Assembly (NCBI GenBank): GCA_028866975.1
Contig: JAGWHG010000007.1
Span: 1 to 11,185 of the forward strand
Length of the DNA: 11,185 nucleotides
Direction: 5' to 3'
Origin: Microcaldota archaeon
Lineage (GTDB): Archaea; Micrarchaeota; Micrarchaeia; Micrarchaeales; CABMGC01
Shown here piece by piece: positions 5,238 through 11,185 of the stretch (position 1 is the first letter of the stretch; every line of letters starts with the position of its first letter). A model generated the notes under the pieces. That model was not told the DNA's origin and made no database searches. It was given only the letters and a program-made list of their open reading frames with translations. The position numbers were made by a program, and so were the translations under genes.

Positions 5238-5504
5238 ATGGCACTGTTAGAGATAGGCCGTGTCTGCATAAAGAAGTACGGCAGGGACGCAGGCGCAAAG
5301 GCGGTCATAACCAAGGTAGTCGGCAAGAACATGGTCCACGTTGTCACAAGCGTAAGGCTAAAAGAGAGGAAGTGCAATGTCGACCACCTCGAGTTCCTAG
5401 GCGAGAAGATCGACCCTAAGAACGAAGAGCTCCTTTACAAGACTCTTGAGATCGAGAGACCGAAGGCAAAGACGGAAAGCAAGACTGCCAAGCCCAAGAA
5501 ATAA
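5238..5504 (+). CDS. rpl14e: 50S ribosomal protein L14e (eL14)
   Basis: Large-subunit ribosomal protein of archaea and eukaryotes with a KOW-type SH3 barrel that binds rRNA. The protein is 88 residues. The opening MALLEIGRVCIKKYGRDAGAK matches the family start (x-x-I-E-V-G-R-x-C-x-K-x-x-G-R-E-A-G). The strand VHVVTSVRLKERKCNVDHLEFL corresponds to the R-R-x-N-I-x-H-L-E block, and EKIDPKN follows as in the family. The Lys-rich tail (KAKTESKTAKPKK) is an unstructured extension. It ends the conserved adk to rpl14e run. In many archaea cbf5/truB comes next; here an EamA transporter follows. The stop codon is immediately followed by a five-T run (5505-5509), which may end some transcripts. Confidence 0.93.
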   Translation: MALLEIGRVCIKKYGRDAGAKAVITKVVGKNMVHVVTSVRLKERKCNVDHLEFLGEKIDPKNEELLYKTLEIERPKAKTESKTAKPKK

Positions 5505-5526
5505 TTTTTCATGATTGTGTGAGCCT

Positions 5527-6384
5527 ATGCTTAGCCTTGGCGTAGTCGCTGCGATAATTACCCTTATTGTATGGTCCGTCTCGCTCACGATGGAGAGGAA
5601 GATAGTGAGGCTCTCTGGCAATTTGAGGGGAAGCCTGCTAATCATCGCGTCAGGAGTATTGCCGATGCTGCTTTTCTACGCAATCTCCCCATTTGAGCTT
5701 AATCTATATGCAATAATTCTCGCAGTAGCATCTGGCATATTCCTCGCCCTCGGCTACATCCTGTACTACAAGGCCCTCGAAACCGAGCAAATTTCAAACA
5801 CTTCGGGAACGGGCCTTGCGCAGCCTGCGATACTTATAATCTTTGGCGTGCTAGCGCTCTCTGAGGCAATAAATGCGGTGCAGGCTCTTGCAGGATTGCT
5901 GATTTTTGTCGGCGTAATCTTCATAATAACAAACAATAAGCTGAAGTTCAACAGGAAACTAATACCCGCGCTCCTTGCCAACGTATCGTGGGCGGCGTAC
6001 TGGATATTTGCATCGTACGCAATACTTTCACTCAATCAGCTTGCCTCCACCCTGCTTGTGGCAAGGCTAATCGCACTGCTGATAGTGGTTGCAATATTTC
6101 GCTTTGCCTTCAAGCCAGGGCTCGGCGGCAGGATATCGAGCAAAGTGTTTTCCTATCTTATGGCAATAAGCGTAATAGCCGGCGTGCTTGACGGTTTTGG
6201 AAACGTGACTTTTGGGATAGCCGTGAGTTCCAACCTAATCTCGCTGGCTGGGATCTTCACCGCAGCCGCACCGCTCATCGTAACCGGATTGAGCTATGTG
6301 GTGTACAAGGAGAGGCTTACCAAGCTGCAGGGCTTTGGAATGGGGCTTGCAGTAATTGGCGCGCTTGTTCTAACCATTTTCTGA
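5527..6384 (+). CDS. EamA-domain (DMT superfamily) transporter
   Basis: Integral membrane protein with about ten hydrophobic segments, arranged as two EamA repeats of five each: residues roughly 1-138 and 139-285 from the chosen start. This is the standard drug/metabolite transporter plan. Recognisable pieces are GYILYYKALETEQISNTSG at the end of the third helix and loop of the first repeat, SEAINAVQALAGLLIFVGV as the closing helix of repeat one, and YKERLTKLQGFGMGLAVIGA closing repeat two, both of the family's E-x-x-x-x-x-Q-x-x-G-x-x-L-I-x-x-G form. Family members export or import amino acids, sugars, nucleotides or other small metabolites; the substrate cannot be read from sequence. I prefer ATG at 5527, preceded by GTGAG, over the in-frame TTG at 5515. 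Its stop TGA abuts the stop of the convergent prepilin gene. Confidence 0.88.
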   Translation: MLSLGVVAAIITLIVWSVSLTMERKIVRLSGNLRGSLLIIASGVLPMLLFYAISPFELNLYAIILAVASGIFLALGYILYYKALETEQISNTSGTGLAQPAILIIFGVLALSEAINAVQALAGLLIFVGVIFIITNNKLKFNRKLIPALLANVSWAAYWIFASYAILSLNQLASTLLVARLIALLIVVAIFRFAFKPGLGGRISSKVFSYLMAISVIAGVLDGFGNVTFGIAVSSNLISLAGIFTAAAPLIVTGLSYVVYKERLTKLQGFGMGLAVIGALVLTIF

Positions 6385-7266
6385 TTACGGAGGAGTGTAT
6401 CCGCTTGACCAGCCGCTAGAATAGCCAACATTTGTCGGAATTCCATTTAGATTATCTCCGCTATAGTCGTTAGGGTTGCTGTTTAGCGGCCACCACCCTA
6501 CAAGGTTTTGCAGTCTTATTGGTGCACCGCCTATCCCGCTAACGTAAAGTGCCTGCACCTCATTTGATGATAATGATGAGTTATAAATCTGCACATTGGC
6601 TATCCTTCCGCCAAAGAAGCCGCAAGCGGCGCATCCATATGGCCCACCTATATATCCTGACGTTGTGCCAGACAAGACTGTGCTCAATGCAACGCCGCCA
6701 TTGAGGCTTCCTGTCTGGGATTTTCCATAAAGCCACAAAGTTACCTGTGTTGAACCGGCAGAATAAGTGTATCCGACAAAATGCCACGCATTTTGTGAAA
6801 CTGCCAATGTGGAAGAGTAATCATCAGCCCAACCAGCAAAATATAGGTTACCGCCGTTTACCGAAAGCCCCGACCATTCGCCAGTAACTCCACTAGTCCC
6901 AAATGTATCGATGTAATCCGTAGTGCCGCCGGTTTGATATATCCAGGCAAAAACGGATCTTGCAGAAGATCCTGTCGGGAAGGCGCCATTTGGAATGCTG
7001 ATGTAGCTATTGGAAGGGAAGCTGAAACTGGCCACAAACTGCGGTTGTTGCCCATTACATATGCCCTGCACTTGGATTTGCTGGGTGCTATTTGGGCCGT
7101 TCGGTCTTATCACCTGGCAACTGCCTGGCTGTGCCTTTCCCTGAAGTGAAGCCGGATTGAAGACGCCAAGCTGATAGAGAGCTGCCAGAGCAACCGCCAC
7201 AATGAGTATGGCCCAGCCATACGTCATGAGATATTCCATCGCACTCTGAGCTCGCAACTTGGCCAT
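6385..7266 (-). CDS. Class III signal peptide (type IV pilin-like) protein with LamG-like domain
   Basis: Secreted or surface protein of 293 residues. The N-terminus MAKLRAQSAMEYLMTYGWAI is an archaeal class III signal: a short basic leader, predicted cleavage by a prepilin peptidase between Ala6 and Gln7, the Q-S-x-x-E-Y motif, and then a hydrophobic helix (about 12-36) that would pack in a pilus core or anchor in the membrane. The mature part is Gly/Ser/Asn-rich, with cysteines at 50, 70, 212 and 215. Residues about 85-240 look like a concanavalin A/LamG jelly roll (SVFAWIYQTGG, WHFVGYTYSAGSTQVTLWLYG, GGRIANVQIYNSSLSSNEVQALY). A terminal block with LVGWWPLNSNPNDYSGDNLNG resembles the start strand of another LamG unit. 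LamG domains often bind glycans, so adhesion is plausible but inferred. It stands alone, without other pilus genes nearby. Confidence 0.82.
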   Translation of the reverse strand: MAKLRAQSAMEYLMTYGWAILIVAVALAALYQLGVFNPASLQGKAQPGSCQVIRPNGPNSTQQIQVQGICNGQQPQFVASFSFPSNSYISIPNGAFPTGSSARSVFAWIYQTGGTTDYIDTFGTSGVTGEWSGLSVNGGNLYFAGWADDYSSTLAVSQNAWHFVGYTYSAGSTQVTLWLYGKSQTGSLNGGVALSTVLSGTTSGYIGGPYGCAACGFFGGRIANVQIYNSSLSSNEVQALYVSGIGGAPIRLQNLVGWWPLNSNPNDYSGDNLNGIPTNVGYSSGWSSGYTPP

Positions 7267-7286
7267 GCTAAACCATAGGAAATACA

Positions 7287-7310
7287 GCTTAAATAGTCAA
7301 CTGTTTATAG
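7287..7310. promoter_or_regulatory. Overlapping divergent promoters of prepilin and aminotransferase genes
   Basis: The 57-base gap between the two start codons holds GCTTAAATAG (7287-7296) and TTTATAG (7304-7310). For the rightward aminotransferase, TTAAATA at 7289-7295 predicts a start near 7315, nine bases before the ATG. For the leftward prepilin, the reverse of either element works, predicting starts near 7268-7283. The two polymerase footprints must overlap, so the genes may be expressed in competition. Confidence 0.45.
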
Positions 7311-7323
7311 TAGAAGTGTTTCC

Positions 7324-8610
7324 ATGAAGCCCGACCGCAAGATAAACGGGATAATCGAGCGGGACAGGAAGGTAATATCCACAACAACGCGTGAGCACTA
7401 CCCATTCGTTGCGTCGCACGGCTCAGGCGACTTCGTATACGATGTATCGGGAAACAAATTCATCGACTTCTCAACATTCATAGGCGTGTACACGCTCGGC
7501 GTGAATGGGAACGAACAGATACGCAAAGCAGTAAAGGAACAAGTCGACAAGCTCATGCACCCGGCATTCACCGATTTCTACTCGGAATTGCCGGTGACTT
7601 TCTCAGAAAAGCTGCTAACGATGTTCCCAAAAGGATTCGGCAAGGTGTTCTTGTCGAATTCCGGGACCGAGGCAAACGAAGATGCAATAAAATTGGCGAG
7701 AATGTTCACCAAACGCCAGTACATGATCGCCTTTTACAACTCTTTTCACGGCAGGACCATGGGCTCGCTCGGGCTCACATCATCGAAAATTGTCCAAAGA
7801 GAGCACTTCGGCCCATTCAACTCGGTGATCCATGCGCCGTATCCCGATCCTTATAGGATGCAAGACACTTCGGTCTGCATAGACCACATTAAAAAATACA
7901 TACTTGCAAAGGAAGCATCGCCGAAGGAAGTTGCGGCAGTCTTCATAGAGCCGATACAAGGCGAGGGCGGCTACATTGTGCCGCCCAAGGAGTTCATGCA
8001 AGAGCTCCGCGAGCTCACCGCAGACCACGGCATAATGCTTGTCAGCGATGAGGTGCAGGCGGGCTACATGAAGACGGGCAAGTTCTTGGCTATGGATAAT
8101 TTCGGCGTAACCGCAGACATCTACACGATGGCCAAGGCCCTAGGTGGCGGTCTTCCGATTGGCGCCACAATCTATAGGCACGAACATGGCGATATGCCCG
8201 CAGGCTCGCACGCAAACACATTCGGCGGCAACCTCGTTTCAGTCGCCGCAGCAAATGCCTCGCTCGATTATGTGAAAAAGAACATGGCAAGCCTTCAGAG
8301 GATGGCCAAGCAGAAGGGCGCATACATCATGGGCAGACTCGAAGAGATGAAAGAGGCCTACGAAATTGTCGGCGATGTACGCGGAATTGGCATGATGATA
8401 GGGCTCGAGCTTGTCAAGAGCAAGAGCACAAAGGAACCGGCGGTTGCGGAAAGATCAAAAGTGCTAGAGGCTTGCTTTAGGAACGGACTGCTGCTCTTGC
8501 CGTGCGGCGCATCAACGATAAGAGTAATCCCACCGATAACAATAGATCAGAAGAACTTGGAGAAAGGAATGGATGTGCTCGAGGCAGCGATAAAAGCCGC
8601 GACGAAATAG
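7324..8610 (+). CDS. Class III PLP-dependent aminotransferase (GABA/ornithine aminotransferase-like)
   Basis: Cytosolic pyridoxal-phosphate enzyme of fold type I, 428 residues, full length for the family. Motifs in order: SNSGTEANE (111-119), the phosphate-binding loop; FHGRTMGSLG (141-150), with the aromatic-His that stacks near the cofactor; IEPIQGEGG (208-216), whose Glu209 matches the gating Glu of GABA/ornithine aminotransferases; SDEVQAG (241-247), with Asp242 for the pyridine nitrogen; YTMAKALGGGLPIGA (267-281), with Lys271 as Schiff-base lysine; and NTFGGN (298-303). All key residues are present. Known relatives act on 4-aminobutyrate, ornithine or acetylornithine, or are archaeal amino-acid racemases; the substrate cannot be assigned. 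No biosynthetic partners lie in the window, so a role in nitrogen salvage or amino-acid conversion is only inferred. Its TAG stop directly abuts the stop of the convergent DP2 gene. Confidence 0.92.
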   Translation: MKPDRKINGIIERDRKVISTTTREHYPFVASHGSGDFVYDVSGNKFIDFSTFIGVYTLGVNGNEQIRKAVKEQVDKLMHPAFTDFYSELPVTFSEKLLTMFPKGFGKVFLSNSGTEANEDAIKLARMFTKRQYMIAFYNSFHGRTMGSLGLTSSKIVQREHFGPFNSVIHAPYPDPYRMQDTSVCIDHIKKYILAKEASPKEVAAVFIEPIQGEGGYIVPPKEFMQELRELTADHGIMLVSDEVQAGYMKTGKFLAMDNFGVTADIYTMAKALGGGLPIGATIYRHEHGDMPAGSHANTFGGNLVSVAAANASLDYVKKNMASLQRMAKQKGAYIMGRLEEMKEAYEIVGDVRGIGMMIGLELVKSKSTKEPAVAERSKVLEACFRNGLLLLPCGASTIRVIPPITIDQKNLEKGMDVLEAAIKAATK

Positions 8611-11185
8611 TCACATGAACTTGCTGAGGTTGAACTGCTTTGTATCGAGTATCTTCTCCTCCCCAAATAGGTTGCCGATTTCGTCTCGTACAAGCTTTAG
8701 CCTCTGCCGGATGTATGGGTCAAGACTGTAGGTGTCTGCAAGGTTGGTGGCGATATCTAGGTATTTCTCTATGCCGCCTTTCGACACTGTCAGCAGCAAC
8801 TTCCCGCCATTGCACCTCGTACACGAGCCTTTGAGCGGCATCCTTCGGTACTTGGCATTGCACACAACGCACCTAAAGCCCTGGCGCGAGAATGTGTGGA
8901 GATTGCCGATAAGGTCGGGTATGAAGTGGCTAAGTATGAGCCTCTTTGCTGCGTCTCGCTTGTCCACCGCCCTTATCATGTCCATCAGCTTGAATTCCGC
9001 ATCGACCTTGCTCTGCATATTGTTTAGCAGCGCATACATGCTCCTCTTAGGTGCTGCAGGTATCGCCTCGTAAGAGGAGAGATGGGTAAATTCCAGGTTC
9101 CTAAATCTCGCCTCCCCCTTCTGCAGCCTGTCCTTCACAGTCTCGATCGACACGTCGGCTGGCGATACTTTCTCGAGCGTCTTTTTGTAGAATTCGAGCG
9201 GGAACTTCTTAGATACCTCGACCACATGCACCTCCTCGTCCACCTCTTCTGGCAGGACATTAGGGGAGAGGATTATCGGTGCGTCCATGGTCGCTCCGAT
9301 GTTCGTAGGAAGATAGCTCCTTGAGAAATTGATGAGCCCATCGATGAGCATCATCGTCGTGTCCTCGTCGCCGTCGCAGTTCCTCCTCCTTGCGCATATG
9401 GTGTAGGGGTGCGCAAATCCTACATTCGCGTCGCCGAATCCGATTATCCTCCCAAGCACGCCGCACGAAGTGTGCGGAGATAGTGTTATGACAAGATGTC
9501 CTATGAGGTCCTGAGCCTCTATCGCATTGTAGAAAGGCTCGAGTCCGTAGAATCTTGTCAGCAGATCATCGATGAAGTGCGCAGTCTTTAGCATGTATGC
9601 GCCGCCGTTCTTGCTAAGTATCACATCCTGGTGCCTAAGCTCTACTAATTGATCCTCCTTCTCTAGCGGATTACCGAGGTAATCGGTGTCGTATCCGAGT
9701 TCTCTTAGCCTCTTTACGCTTGCACCGACCTCCTTGGGATAGAAGTGCGTCATCGGCGCATCGGTCGCATCAAAGCGTATCGTGCCGTCCTTGAAAACAT
9801 AAAGGCCATTTAAGCCACGAAGTATTCCCTTCTCGATTGCCTCAACCTTTTTGTCTCTGCTGGTAAGCCCCTTGACGCCTTTTATGATATCTGGCGTCTT
9901 TGACACCCGCAGCCTTTTCGTCGCGTTCGACACTAACTTTGCAACATCAACGTCTCTCTCCTCGCTAGCCCTTGTCTCATGGCCGCAGTTCTCGCATATG
10001 AGCTTTTCTGTGGCGTTTTTGCAGCTCTCGCAGATGCGCACAACCACAGCTGCCCTATCGCAGTCATAGCAGTAGGGAGAATCCACCACCCTCTTGCAGC
10101 TAGCGCACATGTAGCGCGCCATGTCTGTCCTAAGCTTTCCGCCCCCGAACTTCTTTGAATCGTTAAGATACGCTTTCGTTATGTTCCTCTCCTTGCCTCC
10201 TGATTCGCCGATCGGGAAGAGGACATGCGGCGCAGGCTTCATCAGCCTCTCCTTTGCCTTCTCCGGCCTTCCAATCCTTGCCGCGATTATCGTCGAGCGT
10301 TTCATGATCTGGAACGGCGCGAGCGAGTTGACAAGCTCGAGGTTCTCCTTGTCATTTAGCTCTGCATATTTTTCCAACACTGACTCATTTACATTGAGCT
10401 TGCCCTCCGTGCCGTCTGCAAATCCAAGCGAAGCAATCAGGCTCTGCGCATAGCCATCTGATACCACAATCTTTCCGTCCTTGGTTGCATGGGTGACGTT
10501 GAGCGCCTCAAGCGCCTTCCTTGTTTGCGGCTTGCTGCTGAAAATAAGCTTTTCTAGTGCGAAGAGGTTGTGCTTCGGCCCCATTGCCTGGGCATTCCTC
10601 ACAATTTCCTGTGCAAGCTGCGCAATCTCGGCATTGGAGAGCGCCTGGAACTCAAAGAGGAACTTTGGATGTATTGGTATGCTATGCCTCAGCGATAGTT
10701 CGTAGGCGGTCTTGAAGTCAATGTCCCCTGCGACGTCGGCTTCCGGGTCCTTTTCGCGCAACTGCGCCTCCCAGAATTCCTCGACATAGCTGCTGGGCAT
10801 TAGCGGTGTGTTCGCGTTCCTGAAATCTCCAAAAGTTATGAGTATGTCCCCGACAGCAAGTATCTCCTCCACATCGTCTTTTATCTTTGCCGCAAGTTCT
10901 GCACTGTTAACGCGCAGCGATTCGCCGTTCTTCAGCCTGACAAAAGGCCCCTCGATGGAATCCACCGGCATGACCACGCAGCCCTTCCTTGGATACTCCA
11001 TCTTGAGCTGCGTCCCTGTCGCCATGAATCCCATTGTGAGTATCATGGTTGCAGGTGAAACGCCCATCGCAGCAATCCCTGTCAGCCTGCTTCTTCCGTA
11101 TCTGAGCCTGAACCCTCCAACTGCATGAGGGTACGAAAGGATCGGCCTGCCCGCGACGAGCTCGTCGAGGAATGACCTTGCGCCG
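8611..11185 (-). CDS. polC: DNA polymerase D large (catalytic) subunit DP2, 5' end outside window
   Basis: Catalytic subunit of the archaeal replicative polymerase PolD, which works with exonuclease subunit DP1 and PCNA. The frame is open to the right edge, giving 857 visible residues; a few hundred N-terminal residues are missing. The earliest visible part reads LDELVAGRPILSYPHAVGG and FRLRYGRSRLTGIAA, a DP2 signature. Counting from the Met encoded at 11067: eight Cys in four pairs (321/324, 333/336, 346/349, 358/361) form zinc modules; NCDGDED (563-569, bases 9361-9381) carries the catalytic aspartates 565 and 567 of the double-psi barrel core; and a C-terminal zinc site has Cys733, 736, 749 and 752. 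The extreme C-terminus QFNLSKFM (8614-8637) resembles a PCNA-binding PIP box. No intein interrupts the NCDGDED region, a common insertion site in this gene. The TGA stop abuts the aminotransferase stop. Confidence 0.97.
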   Translation of the reverse strand, partial: GARSFLDELVAGRPILSYPHAVGGFRLRYGRSRLTGIAAMGVSPATMILTMGFMATGTQLKMEYPRKGCVVMPVDSIEGPFVRLKNGESLRVNSAELAAKIKDDVEEILAVGDILITFGDFRNANTPLMPSSYVEEFWEAQLREKDPEADVAGDIDFKTAYELSLRHSIPIHPKFLFEFQALSNAEIAQLAQEIVRNAQAMGPKHNLFALEKLIFSSKPQTRKALEALNVTHATKDGKIVVSDGYAQSLIASLGFADGTEGKLNVNESVLEKYAELNDKENLELVNSLAPFQIMKRSTIIAARIGRPEKAKERLMKPAPHVLFPIGESGGKERNITKAYLNDSKKFGGGKLRTDMARYMCASCKRVVDSPYCYDCDRAAVVVRICESCKNATEKLICENCGHETRASEERDVDVAKLVSNATKRLRVSKTPDIIKGVKGLTSRDKKVEAIEKGILRGLNGLYVFKDGTIRFDATDAPMTHFYPKEVGASVKRLRELGYDTDYLGNPLEKEDQLVELRHQDVILSKNGGAYMLKTAHFIDDLLTRFYGLEPFYNAIEAQDLIGHLVITLSPHTSCGVLGRIIGFGDANVGFAHPYTICARRRNCDGDEDTTMMLIDGLINFSRSYLPTNIGATMDAPIILSPNVLPEEVDEEVHVVEVSKKFPLEFYKKTLEKVSPADVSIETVKDRLQKGEARFRNLEFTHLSSYEAIPAAPKRSMYALLNNMQSKVDAEFKLMDMIRAVDKRDAAKRLILSHFIPDLIGNLHTFSRQGFRCVVCNAKYRRMPLKGSCTRCNGGKLLLTVSKGGIEKYLDIATNLADTYSLDPYIRQRLKLVRDEIGNLFGEEKILDTKQFNLSKFM

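Noticed and set aside
5515..5526. TTG at 5515 as the EamA start
   Set aside because: ATG at 5527 begins right before the first membrane helix and has GTGAG upstream; the extra MCEP residues add nothing recognisable.
6385..7266. Archaellin (flagellin) assignment for the class III signal protein
   Set aside because: The signal is shared by pilins and archaellins, but the mature domain is LamG-like, and no archaellum genes (flaJ/flaI or related) are nearby.
9361..9381. Intein in the DP2 catalytic motif
   Set aside because: NCDGDED is continuous with the normal flanking sequence on both sides; no intein blocks or homing endonuclease motifs are present.
10121..10453. 110-residue open frame antisense to DP2, plus several similar ones between 8640 and 11128
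   Set aside because: DP2 covers this region with full conservation; the opposing frames are by-products.
1..11185. CRISPR arrays, tRNA or rRNA genes, insertion sequences
   Set aside because: Reading through the gaps, none exceeds about 125 bases, and none contains spaced repeats, a cloverleaf or transposase remnants.

Overview
The window is a densely packed archaeal chromosome segment. No gap between genes exceeds about 125 bases, and coding occupies nearly all of the sequence. Archaeal identity rests on a group II chaperonin (thermosome), the archaeal-type adenylate and cytidylate kinases, ribosomal proteins L34e and L14e, the DNA polymerase D large subunit, a TATA-binding-protein domain, and TTTAAATA-type promoters about 25-30 bases ahead of short or absent leaders. 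A class III prepilin reading QSAMEYLMTYGWAILI fused to a LamG-like domain, plus the compactness, suggests a small-genome (DPANN, perhaps Micrarchaeota-like) lineage. That placement is inference.

Layout. 1-178 (-): start of a probable glycosyltransferase, running off the left edge. 249-569 (-): a 106-residue protein that is a single TBP repeat, half the normal TBP. 689-1426 (+): a divergent, unrecognised helical protein. 1552-3204 (+): thermosome. 3215-5504 (+): adk, a DUF106/EMC3-like membrane protein, rpl34e, cmk and rpl14e. This block matches the conserved archaeal run that usually starts after secY and leads to cbf5/truB; here thermosome and an EamA transporter (5527-6384) flank it instead. 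6385-7266 (-): LamG-bearing class III prepilin. 7324-8610 (+): class III PLP aminotransferase. 8611-11185 (-): polymerase D large subunit (DP2), C-terminal 857 residues, with the 5' end beyond the window.

How the genes work together. The 3215-5504 block joins nucleotide kinases, ribosomal proteins and a membrane-insertion factor, a growth and translation module that probably reads as an operon with extra internal promoters ahead of rpl34e and rpl14e. The thermosome appears to have its own promoter, with a perfect inverted repeat at the expected transcription start. Both convergent pairs (EamA/prepilin and aminotransferase/DP2) have stop codons that abut with no base between them.

The most notable item is the half-length TBP. 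It keeps both DNA-kinking phenylalanines and a second-repeat-type TFB-binding stirrup, and there is neither room nor residue for another repeat on either side. If it is the cell's working TBP, it would have to act as a symmetric dimer.
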